Positions 7,841 to 15,373 of a stretch of 27,004 nt of DNA are shown here, in pieces (position 1 is the first letter of the stretch; each line of letters begins with the position of its first letter). The position numbers and the translations under genes are program-made. The notes under the pieces were generated by a model. The model was not told the DNA's origin. It searched no databases and saw nothing but the letters and a program-made list of their open reading frames with translations. The stretch spans positions 1 through 27,004 of the forward strand of contig CAUWFE010000018.1 in the NCBI GenBank assembly GCA_963558185.1, written 5' to 3'. This DNA comes from UMGS1663 sp963558185 (lineage in GTDB: Bacteria; Bacillota; Clostridia; TANB77; CAG-508).

Positions 7841-8653
7841 TTGTATTATTTAGGAAATAAAAAATTACTAACTAAGTCTAATATAGCAATAGTTGGACCA
7901 AGAAAGCCAACAGAATATGGAATAAAAATGGCTAGGAAATTTACCAGCGAATTAACAAAAAGTGGACTAGTTATTATAAGTGGATTAGCATTGGGAATAG
8001 ATACAATAGTGCATGAAACATGCATTAAAGAAGGCGGAAAAACAATAGCTGTTTTAGGTAGTGGATATAAAAATATCTATCCAGAAAAAAATATAGATTT
8101 AGCAAATAATATTGTAAAAACAGGAGGCTTATTATTAAGCGAATATTCTCCAGAAACAAAGGCAGAAAGTAAAAACTTTCCCAAAAGGAATAAAAAAATG
8201 AGTGAAATTGCACAAGCTGTTTTAGTAATAGAAGCAGGTTTTAGAAGTGGAGCAAAGTTAACTGCAAATTTTGCACATGAATTTGGAAAAAAAGTATTTG
8301 TTATACCAAATCCATTAGATAGCAAAAATGCAATAGGAATACAACAGCTACTACAAAGAGGCGCAACAATGGTGTTTCAAAGTGAGCAAATAATAAGTAT
8401 GATAGATATGCATTACAAAGTACCATTGCAAACACCTGTAAACTTAATAAAAGAAGAAAAAAAGCCACTTGAAGAAAAGATTTATCAAATTTTATTAGAA
8501 GGAAGAAAACATATAAATGAAATAACTAAAAAAATAAATGCAGATAGAACATTAATTGTTAATACACTAGTAGAAATGGAAATAAAGGGGAGAATAGAAA
8601 GTTTTGCTCAAGAATATAAAGTAAAAAAACTTAAGAAAGGAAATAATGAATAA
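7841..8653 (+). CDS. dprA: DNA processing protein DprA, short form without N-terminal SAM-like domain
   Basis: DprA loads RecA on incoming single-stranded DNA. This 270-residue protein starts almost directly in the Rossmann-like core: IAIVGPRKPTEYG (about 16-28), SGLALGIDTI (46-55), AVLGSG, then FPKRNKKMSE and EAGFRSGAKLTANFAHE further on. A winged-helix (DML1-like) tail follows at about residues 205-262. The usual N-terminal helix-hairpin/SAM domain (roughly 70-100 residues) is missing, and there is no room for it because the TTG start is 2 nt after the comM stop. GAGG at 7832-7835 sits 5 nt from the TTG. Short DprA proteins exist in other bacteria, so it may be functional. It overlaps yraN by 8 nt. 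Confidence 0.85.
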   Translation: MYYLGNKKLLTKSNIAIVGPRKPTEYGIKMARKFTSELTKSGLVIISGLALGIDTIVHETCIKEGGKTIAVLGSGYKNIYPEKNIDLANNIVKTGGLLLSEYSPETKAESKNFPKRNKKMSEIAQAVLVIEAGFRSGAKLTANFAHEFGKKVFVIPNPLDSKNAIGIQQLLQRGATMVFQSEQIISMIDMHYKVPLQTPVNLIKEEKKPLEEKIYQILLEGRKHINEITKKINADRTLIVNTLVEMEIKGRIESFAQEYKVKKLKKGNNE

Positions 8654-8996
8654 GAGAGATTTAGGAAAATTAGGAGAAGATATAGCAACTATATATTTAA
8701 AAAATAATGAGTATGAAATATTACATAGGAACTATTTTTATCATCATAAAGAAATTGATATTATAGCCAAAAAAAGAAAAATGATTATTTTTGTGGAAGT
8801 AAAATTAAGAACACAAGATAAATATGGAGAACCATCAGAAGCAGTAACAATAAATAAAAGAAAAAACATATATATTGCAGCTAAAGGATACATATCAGAA
8901 AAACAATGGTATTATAAACCAATTAGATTTGATGTTATAGAAATTATGATAGGAAAAAAGCATAGTTATCTAAAACATATAGAAAATTATGAATAG
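8646..8996 (+). CDS. yraN: YraN / UPF0102 family nuclease-fold protein
   Basis: A 116-residue protein of the UPF0102 family. The N-terminus has LGKLGEDIATIYL, with the conserved Gly-Glu. A PD-(D/E)XK-like core is visible as EIDII (Asp38), then FVEVKLR (Glu51 and Lys53), as in restriction-endonuclease-fold enzymes. The biochemical role is not firmly established in the family; it commonly neighbours dprA and comM, as here. The ATG lies inside the end of dprA, 8 nt before its stop, with AAAGGAAAT upstream, so translation is probably coupled. Length is typical. Confidence 0.88.
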   Translation: MNKRDLGKLGEDIATIYLKNNEYEILHRNYFYHHKEIDIIAKKRKMIIFVEVKLRTQDKYGEPSEAVTINKRKNIYIAAKGYISEKQWYYKPIRFDVIEIMIGKKHSYLKHIENYE

Positions 8997-9022
8997 ACAT
9001 AAATAAAATCTCATGCTATAAT
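8994..9022 (+). promoter_or_regulatory. Promoter of rsmA/ksgA
   Basis: TAGACA (8994-8999), 17-nt spacer, TATAAT (9017-9022) preceded by TGC (extended -10). It overlaps the yraN stop codon. An ATCTCAT/ATGAGAT inverted repeat (9008-9014 and 9050-9056) brackets the leader and lies beside the ribosome binding site, a possible weak translational control element. Confidence 0.65.
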
Positions 9023-9061
9023 AATCTATAAGAAAAATTTAAGCAAGGAATGAGATAGAAC

Positions 9062-9901
9062 ATGTCAAATGCATATCAAGAAACTATGTATATATTAAAT
9101 AAATATCATATTACTGCTAATAAAAGCCTAGGGCAAAATTTTTTAATTGCAGATGATGTTATAGAAGGGATTGTAAATTCAGCAAATATAAATAAAAATG
9201 ATGTAGTTATAGAAATTGGTCCTGGGTTAGGAACTCTTACACAAAAACTATTAGAAAAAGCAAAAAAAGTTATCGCTATAGAATTAGATAAAAGAATGAT
9301 AGAAATATTACAGGATAGATTTTCTTTATATGATAATTTTGAACTAATAAATAAAGATGTTTTAAAAGTAGACATACATAAATTAATAGAAAATGAAATG
9401 CATGTAAAAATAGTAGCTAACTTACCATATTATATTACTACACCAATAATTATGAAATTATTAGAAGATAAGCTAAAAGTAGAAACAATTACTGTAATGA
9501 TTCAAAAAGAAGTTGCAGAGAGATTAGTTGCAATGCCAGGAGATAGACTATCTGGAAGTATAACACATGCAATTCATTATTATAGTGAGCCAACTTGTGT
9601 TCTTACTGTACCAAGTAATAGTTTTATACCAGAACCAGCAGTAGAATCACAAGTTATACAATTAAAATTAAGAAATAATCCACCAGTGCAAGTAAAAGAT
9701 GAAAAATTATTTTTTGAACTTATAAAAGTAGCATTTATGCAAAGAAGAAAAACATTTATAAATGCAACTAGTAAGTTTATAGATAAGAAAAAAATGGAAG
9801 AAATTTTAAAAGATTTACAAATAGACTTACAAATAAGAGGAGAAAAACTTACAATAGAGCAATTTGCAAAAATTGCAAATAAAATATTGCAAGAAAAATA
9901 A
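9062..9901 (+). CDS. rsmA: 16S rRNA (adenine1518-N6/adenine1519-N6)-dimethyltransferase
   Basis: RsmA (KsgA) dimethylates two adjacent adenines in the 3' terminal helix of 16S rRNA using S-adenosylmethionine, late in 30S assembly. Signatures in the 279-residue protein: SLGQNFL (about 22-28), the SAM-binding VIEIGPGLGTLTQ (about 48-60), AIELDKRM with the acidic residue contacting the ribose, and the catalytic NLPYYITTPII (about 121-131). The C-terminal small helical domain with MQRRKTF is present. Length is normal. It has its own promoter and is followed by a sortase gene with another promoter inside the rsmA 3' end. Confidence 0.95.
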   Translation: MSNAYQETMYILNKYHITANKSLGQNFLIADDVIEGIVNSANINKNDVVIEIGPGLGTLTQKLLEKAKKVIAIELDKRMIEILQDRFSLYDNFELINKDVLKVDIHKLIENEMHVKIVANLPYYITTPIIMKLLEDKLKVETITVMIQKEVAERLVAMPGDRLSGSITHAIHYYSEPTCVLTVPSNSFIPEPAVESQVIQLKLRNNPPVQVKDEKLFFELIKVAFMQRRKTFINATSKFIDKKKMEEILKDLQIDLQIRGEKLTIEQFAKIANKILQEK

Positions 9902-9915
9902 AAAATTGTTATAAT
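9887..9915 (+). promoter_or_regulatory. Promoter of the sortase gene
   Basis: TTGCAA (9887-9892), 17-nt spacer, perfect TATAAT (9910-9915). The -35 lies inside the last codons of rsmA. The predicted leader is only about 18 nt and contains the AAAGGAGG site. Confidence 0.65.
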
Positions 9916-9939
9916 AAATATAGTATGAAAGGAGGCTTT

Positions 9940-10656
9940 ATGAATCAGATATTAATTACTCAAAAAATATATGTAACACAAGAACTGAAAAGAAAAAAGA
10001 AATGGTATAAATTTCAATTTGCTTTTGCCGTTCTTTTAGTATGCCTATTATTTTCATATTACATTTATGCTGAATATGATAGAACAGCAAGTGAAGAAGT
10101 ATCACAAGAAATTTTAGCAGCTATACAAAATGATAATACCATAAAAAAAGTAGAAGAAGATGATGTTATAATTGTTGCTATGAGTGAAGAACCTGAAACG
10201 ATAGAACCACCAGTAGTAGAAGAACAACCACAACAAATAGAAAAAACAGTTCAAACACAATCAGGAGAATATAAATCTGAAGCAATTATGAATATACCAA
10301 AATTAGGAATTAATTATCCAGTATTGTCAGAAACCTCTGAAGAATTATTAAAAATTTCAGTTAATAAATATTGGGGGCCTGCACCAAATGAAATAGGTAA
10401 TTATTGCATAGTGGGTCATAACTACAAAAATGGAAAAATGTTTGGCAAACTAAATGAAATAACAAATGGAGATATTATAGAACTTACAGATAATCAAGAT
10501 AGAAAAGTTACATATACAGTATATGATAGATATGTTGTAGAACCAACAGATACAAGATGCACTAGCCAGTTAACAAATGGAAAGAAAGAAATTACTTTAA
10601 TAACTTGTACAAATTATGGACAACAAAGATTAGTTGTAAAAGCAAGAGAACAATAA
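9940..10656 (+). CDS. Sortase (class D/E-like transpeptidase)
   Basis: A membrane-anchored cysteine transpeptidase of 238 residues, expected to join surface proteins to the cell wall or to pilin subunits. It has a short cytosolic Lys/Arg-rich N-terminus, one membrane span (about residues 24-43), an acidic Pro/Glu/Gln-rich linker (about 75-105), then the sortase barrel. Catalytic triad candidates: His160 in IVGHNY, Cys223 in TLITCTNY, Arg230 in QQRLVV. The domain begins with IPKLGINYPVL. I chose ATG 9940 because the AAAGGAGG site (9928-9935) lies 4 nt upstream; the earlier ATG at 9925 overlaps that site. No sorting-signal substrate is encoded nearby. A strong terminator follows at once, so it is a single-gene unit. 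Confidence 0.88.
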   Translation: MNQILITQKIYVTQELKRKKKWYKFQFAFAVLLVCLLFSYYIYAEYDRTASEEVSQEILAAIQNDNTIKKVEEDDVIIVAMSEEPETIEPPVVEEQPQQIEKTVQTQSGEYKSEAIMNIPKLGINYPVLSETSEELLKISVNKYWGPAPNEIGNYCIVGHNYKNGKMFGKLNEITNGDIIELTDNQDRKVTYTVYDRYVVEPTDTRCTSQLTNGKKEITLITCTNYGQQRLVVKAREQ

Positions 10657-10657
10657 A

Positions 10658-10695
10658 AACTATTAAAAAATTAAAATTTTTTAATAGTTTTTTTT
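10658..10695 (+). terminator. Intrinsic terminator after the sortase gene
   Basis: A 15-bp AT-rich stem (arms 10658-10672 and 10675-10689) with a minimal loop, followed by a T-run to 10695. It starts 2 nt after the stop codon. Confidence 0.85.
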
Positions 10696-10852
10696 ATATA
10701 ATAGAAAAGTTCTCCAAACTTGCCTATTATATAAAAAGCTTCGCTAAACATTCCACACAAATTTTACTTCATAAAATTTGGCGTGCGAACAAAGACGAGG
10801 CATGAAAAGTCATTAAAAATGTCGAAAAATATTAATCATGCCTCTTTTGTTC
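10695..10852. other. Structured non-coding stretch with three hairpins between sortase and mraZ
   Basis: The gap 10657-11117 has no supported gene. Its first part holds three successive inverted repeats: 10695-10733 (10-bp stem TATATAATAG/CTATTATATA with an inner AAGTT/AACTT), 10758-10780 (9-bp stem CAAATTTTA/TAAAATTTG) and 10787-10852 (arms GAACAAA..GAGGCATGA and TCATGCCTC..TTTGTTC). The last is richer in G+C than the surroundings. It could be a small RNA, the remnant of a mobile element, or part of the mraZ leader. Bases 10853-11029 are A-rich with no structure I can support. Confidence 0.5.
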
Positions 10853-11029
10853 TGTTATAGGAAATTTCTCAAAAATGAAAAAATGATATAAAGAATAAAA
10901 GGCACAATAAATGTGACTAAAAAATATTTTTTATAAAAAAATAATGCAGATAATGGCGAAAAAACAAGAAAAACGCTACAAACACTTGTACTTTAGGAGA
11001 AAAAAGATAAAAAAAAATCATAAAAACTA

Positions 11030-11058
11030 TTGCATTTTCTAGGAGTTTGTATTAAAAT
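11030..11058 (+). promoter_or_regulatory. Candidate promoter of the dcw cluster (mraZ)
   Basis: TTGCAT (11030-11035), 17-nt spacer, TAAAAT (11053-11058). The MraZ boxes start 7 nt after the -10, at the expected transcription start, so MraZ binding would block initiation. Confidence 0.55.
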
Positions 11059-11064
11059 TTAAGA

Positions 11065-11091
11065 AAAGTGGAGCAAAGTGGTATAAAGTGG
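11065..11091 (+). promoter_or_regulatory. MraZ operator: three AAAGTGG boxes with 10-bp period
   Basis: AAAGTGG occurs at 11065-11071, 11075-11081 and 11085-11091, exactly one helical turn apart. Tandem boxes of this sort upstream of mraZ are the known binding sites for MraZ rings in several bacteria; AAAGTGG-type boxes are described in Mollicutes/Firmicutes. A further AAAGTG at 11115-11120 lies in phase (30 bp on) and overlaps the GTG start codon. Autoregulation of the cluster by MraZ is the natural inference. Confidence 0.88.
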
Positions 11092-11117
11092 CATGAAAAA
11101 CATGGAGGTGATTCAAA

Positions 11118-11549
11118 GTGTTAATCGGTGAGTATGAACATTCTCTAGATGCAAAAGGCAGATTAATTATGCCAGCTAAATTAAGAGAAGATATAGGAGA
11201 AAAGTTCATAGTAACAAAAGGATTAGATGGCTGTTTATTTTGTTTTTCACAAAATGAATGGAATAACTTTGAAGAAAAATTAAAATCGCTTCCACTTACA
11301 AACAAAAACGCACGAGATTTTGTTAGATTCTTTTTATCAGGTGCTACAGAATGTGAAATTGATAAACAAGGTAGGTTTTTAATTTCAAGTAACTTACGTG
11401 AATATGCACAATTAGAAAAGGATGCAGTTATAATAGGTGTAGCAACTAGATTAGAAATTTGGAATAAGACAAACTGGAATGCTTACAACAGTGATGATAA
11501 TATATCAGCAGATGAAATTGCAGAAAACATGACTATGCTTGGTATATAA
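11118..11549 (+). CDS. mraZ: Transcriptional regulator MraZ
   Basis: MraZ (143 aa) is an AbrB/SpoVT-fold DNA-binding protein that forms ring oligomers and autoregulates the dcw cluster. Two repeated motifs are visible, one per half: LDAKGRLIMP (about residues 10-19) and IDKQGRFLIS (about 82-91), each with the DxxGR signature. The start is GTG at 11118, giving the canonical MLIGEY N-terminus, with the strong GGAGGTGATT site at 11104-11113. It lies just downstream of the AAAGTGG box array. It is first gene of the cluster, followed after about 195 nt by rsmH. Confidence 0.95.
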   Translation: MLIGEYEHSLDAKGRLIMPAKLREDIGEKFIVTKGLDGCLFCFSQNEWNNFEEKLKSLPLTNKNARDFVRFFLSGATECEIDKQGRFLISSNLREYAQLEKDAVIIGVATRLEIWNKTNWNAYNSDDNISADEIAENMTMLGI

Positions 11550-11663
11550 TCTTTTAAATAAAGTTTATATAAATTTTACAAAAGATTGAAACTACATAAA
11601 ATACAAATGAAAAGCATAAAAAACTTTTCTTGCAAAGGATAAATAAAAGGGTACATAAGAAAA

Positions 11664-11705
11664 ACAAGACAGCGGTTGGTAGCTTTTATGGTTACCAACT
11701 CTTGT
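11664..11705 (+). other. Hairpin in the mraZ-rsmH intergenic region
   Basis: A two-part stem: ACAAGA (11664-11669) with TCTTGT (11700-11705), and GTTGGTA (11675-11681) with TACCAAC (11693-11699). There is a 5-nt bulge on the left and an 11-nt loop. No T-run follows, so it is not a standard terminator. It ends about 39 nt before the rsmH start and may be a processing or control element in the leader. Confidence 0.55.
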
Positions 11706-11744
11706 GTTATATATGCAAAAAATAGTATTTTAAGAGGTAATAAA

Positions 11745-12674
11745 TTGGAATTTATACATAAGCCTGTCATGTTAAGTGAATGTATAGAAGGATTACAAAT
11801 AAAAGAAAATGGAATTTATGTAGATGGAACTTTAGGAGGAGCAGGTCATAGTTTAGAAATTGTAAAAAGATTATCTGAAAATGGAATGCTGATAGGCATA
11901 GATAGAGATGAAGAAGCTTTAGAAGCTGCAAAAAATAAATTAAAAAATTATTCAAATGTAATCTATGTACATGGAAATCATGATGATATAAAAAATATTT
12001 TAGAAAAATTAAATATAGAAAAAGTAGATGGAATCTTATTAGATTTAGGGGTATCTTCATATCAATTAGATGAAAGAGAAAGAGGATTTAGTTACATAGG
12101 TAATGCTATTTTAGATATGAGAATGGACCAAAAACAAGAACTTACAGCTAAAGATGTAGTAAATACATATTCAGAAAAAGATCTAATAAGAATTTTAGAA
12201 GAATATGGAGAAGAGAGATTTGCAAAAAATATAGCAAAAAATATAGTAAAACAAAGAACTCAAAAGGAAATAGAAACCACTGAAGAATTAGTTAATATTG
12301 TAAAACAATCTATTCCATTGTCAAAACAAAAAGATGGACATCCAGCAAAAAGAACTTTCCAAGCCATAAGAATAGAAGTAAATAATGAAATTGAACCACT
12401 AGTAGAAACAGTAAAACAATCTATTCAATGTCTAAAAAAAGGTGGAAGATTGTGTATTATTGCATTTCATTCTTTAGAAGATAGAGCTGTAAAGCAAGCA
12501 TATATAGAAGAAGAGGGAAAATGTACATGTCCTAAAGATTTACCATATTGTGTATGTGGCTGTATTTCTTATGGAAAAATTATAAATAAAAAACCAATTA
12601 TTGCAACAAAAGAAGAACAAGAGGAAAATTCTAGATCAAAGAGTGCAAAACTAAGAATTTTTGAAAGGGGGTAA
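11745..12674 (+). CDS. rsmH: 16S rRNA (cytosine1402-N4)-methyltransferase
   Basis: RsmH (MraW) methylates N4 of C1402 in the 16S rRNA decoding centre. The 309-residue product begins MEFIHKPVMLSECIEGL from a TTG start at 11745, with an AAGAGGT site 6 nt upstream. An in-frame extension upstream to 11676 has no ribosome binding site and does not resemble the family. SAM-binding motif YVDGTLGGAGHS (about 25-36), IGIDRDEEAL, DGILLDLGVSS and the C-terminal IIAFHSLEDR are all present. It is second gene of the dcw cluster, and its end lies 10 nt before the ftsL start. Confidence 0.93.
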   Translation: MEFIHKPVMLSECIEGLQIKENGIYVDGTLGGAGHSLEIVKRLSENGMLIGIDRDEEALEAAKNKLKNYSNVIYVHGNHDDIKNILEKLNIEKVDGILLDLGVSSYQLDERERGFSYIGNAILDMRMDQKQELTAKDVVNTYSEKDLIRILEEYGEERFAKNIAKNIVKQRTQKEIETTEELVNIVKQSIPLSKQKDGHPAKRTFQAIRIEVNNEIEPLVETVKQSIQCLKKGGRLCIIAFHSLEDRAVKQAYIEEEGKCTCPKDLPYCVCGCISYGKIINKKPIIATKEEQEENSRSKSAKLRIFERG

Positions 12675-12684
12675 GAGAATTAAA

Positions 12685-13167
12685 ATGTCATATCAATACG
12701 AAACAAGTCCTAGAAAATTGCAACCAGAATATGATATACCAAGAAATAAAAAAGTTGTAAAAAAACAAATAAAAAAGCAAGCAAAAAAAACAGCTAAAAA
12801 GCATTTAAAGCCAAATGTAAAAGCTATTATTTATGTAGCAATAGGATTTTCTGTTTTGTTTACAATAGGATATAGAAATTCCCTTATTACAGTAACCTTT
12901 AACAAAAAAGAAGCCCTAAAAAAAGATTTAGGAGTAATACAAAAAGAAAATGAGCAGTTAAGAGTAGAAATTGAACAAAGTTTAAATTTAACAAATATAG
13001 AACAAACTGCTAAAGATACTTTAGGAATGCAAAAATTAGATAATTCACAAAAAAAATATATTAATTTACCAAAAAAAGATTATATAGAACCAGCAGTAGA
13101 AGAAGTACAAATGGATGAAGATGGAAATTGGCTTAATAATATTATACAATCTATTTTTGGAGAATAA
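12685..13167 (+). CDS. ftsL: FtsL/DivIC-like cell division protein
   Basis: A bitopic protein of about 160 residues in the usual ftsL position. It has a Lys-rich cytosolic tail (residues 1-45), one membrane span (about 47-63), a coiled-coil region (about 72-105: KKEALKKDLGVIQKENEQL), then a segment with LTNIEQTAKDTLGM typical of FtsL/DivIC septum-initiator proteins, and an acidic C-terminus. Sequence identity in this family is low, so position and architecture carry the call. I prefer ATG 12685; the ORF can be extended to TTG 12661, inside rsmH. The AAAGGGGG site at 12664-12671 gives a rather long 13-nt spacer. Three bases after its stop codon begins the terminator hairpin of the next gene. 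Confidence 0.8.
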   Translation: MSYQYETSPRKLQPEYDIPRNKKVVKKQIKKQAKKTAKKHLKPNVKAIIYVAIGFSVLFTIGYRNSLITVTFNKKEALKKDLGVIQKENEQLRVEIEQSLNLTNIEQTAKDTLGMQKLDNSQKKYINLPKKDYIEPAVEEVQMDEDGNWLNNIIQSIFGE

Positions 13168-13170
13168 AAA

Positions 13171-13224
13171 CTCAACTTATTCATAATAATGTTATAAGAT
13201 TATGAAAGAAGTTGAGGTTTTTTT
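13171..13224 (+). terminator. Intrinsic terminator / attenuator directly abutting the PBP start codon
   Basis: Stem part one is CTCAACTT (13171-13178) with AAGTTGAG (13209-13216); stem part two is TTCATAAT (13180-13187) with ATTATGAA (13199-13206). A small internal loop separates them, with an 11-nt apical loop. Seven Ts (13218-13224) follow and the ATG of the PBP gene is at 13225. The GAGG in the 3' arm is the only plausible ribosome binding site for the PBP. The structure begins 3 nt after the ftsL stop. It therefore looks able both to end transcription and to hide the ribosome binding site. Confidence 0.85.
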
Positions 13225-15357
13225 ATGGGGAAAAAGTCAAAAGTTCAGAAAATTAAAATTAAAGAAAAAAGAAAATTAGAAAAACAAGATACGCAAAAAG
13301 AAATAAAAAAGTTAAAAAATAAGAAAAAAATAGATTTTAATAAGAAAAACAAAAAACAAGTTAAAATAGCAGAAAGTTCAGGAAATTTAACAAGAAAGAA
13401 AAGATTAAAATGGGAACTATTTATAGCATATATATTGCTTACTTGTTTGTTAGTAAGAGTTGGAATAATACAATTTATACAAGGTGAAGAATTACAATCG
13501 ATGGCATATATGCAACAAACTTTAGACAGAAATATAAATCCTAAACGTGGTACAATATATGATGCAACAGGAAAAACAGTTTTAGCAGTAAGTTCAACAG
13601 TACAAACAATAACTGTAAATCCAACTAATATATCTGAGGAGAATAAAGAAAAAGTCTCAAGAGCATTATCAGATATTTTTGAGTTAGAATATGAAAAGGT
13701 GTTAAAAAAGGTAAAAAAAAGAAGTGCCATTGAAACAATTGTAAAAAAAGTAGACAAAGAAAAATCAGATAAACTAAGAATATGGATGCAAGAAAATAAA
13801 ATAGAAAGTGGAATTAACATAGATGAAGATACTAAAAGATATTATCCACTTAATAATTTAGCATCACAAGTTATTGGCTTTTGTGGAAGTGATAATCAAG
13901 GACTAGATGGGATAGAAGCAATTTATGATAAAACTTTGCAAGGAAGCCCTGGTAGAATAACTAAGATGAGAGATGCAAGAGGAGGAGACATTGAAAATAC
14001 ATCTGAATCATATGAAAACGCAATAGATGGAGATGATTTAGTACTTTCTATAGATGCAACAATACAAGGAATTGCTGAAAAATATCTAAAAGAGGCATGT
14101 ATTGATAATATATGTACAGATGGAGGAAATGTAATTATAATAAATCCTAAAGATGGTGATGTATTAGCTTTAGCAGGATATCCTAATTACAACTTAAATG
14201 AACCATATACTCCTAATTCAGAAGAATTAAAAAGCTCATGGGAAACAATGGAACAACAAGAAAAAAATTTAGAATTACAAAAAATGTGGAGAAATAAGGC
14301 TGTTTCTGATACATATGAACCAGGTTCTACTTTTAAATTAGTGACTACATCAGCAGCCTTAGAAGAAAATATAACAACACCAGATAAAGAAGGAGAATTT
14401 AACTGTTCTGGTTCAATTGAAATTGCAGGAGTAAGAATGAAATGTTGGAGATATTATAATCCACATGGAAGTGAAAGTTTGAGGCAGGCACTAAAAAATT
14501 CATGTAACCCTGTATTTATCGGGTTAGGTCAGAAAATAGGAGTACACAAATATTATGAATATTTAAATAAATTTGGTTTCTTAAAAAGAACAGGAATTGA
14601 TTTGCCAGGAGAAGCTGGTTCTATTTTCTTAAAAGAAGAAAAAGTTGGACCAGTAGAATTAGGAACAATAGCATTTGGTCAAAGATTTGAAGTTACACCA
14701 ATACAAATGGCAACAATGTTAGCAACTATAGCAAATGGAGGAACATATATTGCTCCTAGAATAGTAAAACAAAAAATAAATAGTCAAACTAGAGAAATAA
14801 CACAAATGCCAATAAAAAAGGGAGAACGAGCAATATCAGAAGAAAATGCAAAAAATGTATTAAGTATGATGGAAACAGTTGTAGCAGAAGGAACAGGAAA
14901 AAATGCTCAAGTAAAAGGTTATAAAATAGGAGGAAAAACAGGAACTTCTGAAGATGGAGTAAATACAGGAAAATATGTAACATCTTTTGTTGGAATTGCA
15001 CCAATATCAGATCCACAAATAGTAATGCTTGTAACATTGTATAATCCAACAGGAGAAGGGGGACATCAAGGAGGTGGTGTTGCAGCACCAGTAGGAGGTC
15101 AGATTTTATCAGAGGTATTACCTTATTTAGAAGCTAAAAAAGATAATACAGAACAAGTTGAAAATGTAGAACAAATACAAGTTCCAAATGTAGAAGGAAT
15201 GAATTTCAAAGATGCAAAAAAAACATTACAAGACTTAGAATTAGAGCCAGTAATAGAAGAAGAAATCGAAAATGAAGAAGAAATAATAGTAAAACAGCAG
15301 ATGCCAAAAAATAGCATTATAGTAAATAAAGGGAGTAAAGTGTATATAAAAAAATAA
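13225..15357 (+). CDS. spoVD: Class B penicillin-binding protein with C-terminal PASTA domain (SpoVD/FtsI type)
   Basis: A peptidoglycan transpeptidase (710 aa) acting with FtsW in septal or spore-cortex synthesis. The cytosolic N-terminus is about 60 residues and extremely Lys-rich, longer than usual. A membrane span lies at about 63-82. Then comes the dimerisation/pedestal domain with RGTIYDATG (109-117), followed by the transpeptidase domain: STFK with nucleophile Ser368, SCN (426-428), and KTGT (571-574). One PASTA domain is at about 645-708 (VPNVEGMNFKDAKKTL). No ATG, GTG or TTG codon occurs in frame between 13225 and the membrane span, so the start right after the T-run is the only standard option. 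FtsI and SpoVD cannot be told apart by sequence inspection; the PASTA domain and cluster position fit both. Confidence 0.92.
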   Translation: MGKKSKVQKIKIKEKRKLEKQDTQKEIKKLKNKKKIDFNKKNKKQVKIAESSGNLTRKKRLKWELFIAYILLTCLLVRVGIIQFIQGEELQSMAYMQQTLDRNINPKRGTIYDATGKTVLAVSSTVQTITVNPTNISEENKEKVSRALSDIFELEYEKVLKKVKKRSAIETIVKKVDKEKSDKLRIWMQENKIESGINIDEDTKRYYPLNNLASQVIGFCGSDNQGLDGIEAIYDKTLQGSPGRITKMRDARGGDIENTSESYENAIDGDDLVLSIDATIQGIAEKYLKEACIDNICTDGGNVIIINPKDGDVLALAGYPNYNLNEPYTPNSEELKSSWETMEQQEKNLELQKMWRNKAVSDTYEPGSTFKLVTTSAALEENITTPDKEGEFNCSGSIEIAGVRMKCWRYYNPHGSESLRQALKNSCNPVFIGLGQKIGVHKYYEYLNKFGFLKRTGIDLPGEAGSIFLKEEKVGPVELGTIAFGQRFEVTPIQMATMLATIANGGTYIAPRIVKQKINSQTREITQMPIKKGERAISEENAKNVLSMMETVVAEGTGKNAQVKGYKIGGKTGTSEDGVNTGKYVTSFVGIAPISDPQIVMLVTLYNPTGEGGHQGGGVAAPVGGQILSEVLPYLEAKKDNTEQVENVEQIQVPNVEGMNFKDAKKTLQDLELEPVIEEEIENEEEIIVKQQMPKNSIIVNKGSKVYIKK

Positions 15358-15373
15358 AAACTTTTTAATATGG

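Noticed and set aside
10605..10805. 66-residue plus-strand ORF overlapping the sortase end and terminator
   Set aside because: It runs in another frame of the sortase, through the terminator stem and hairpins, with no ribosome binding site.
11676..11744. N-terminal extension of rsmH to an upstream TTG or to ATG 11688
   Set aside because: No ribosome binding site, the segment lies in the hairpin, and family members begin at the MEFIHKP-like residues encoded from 11745.
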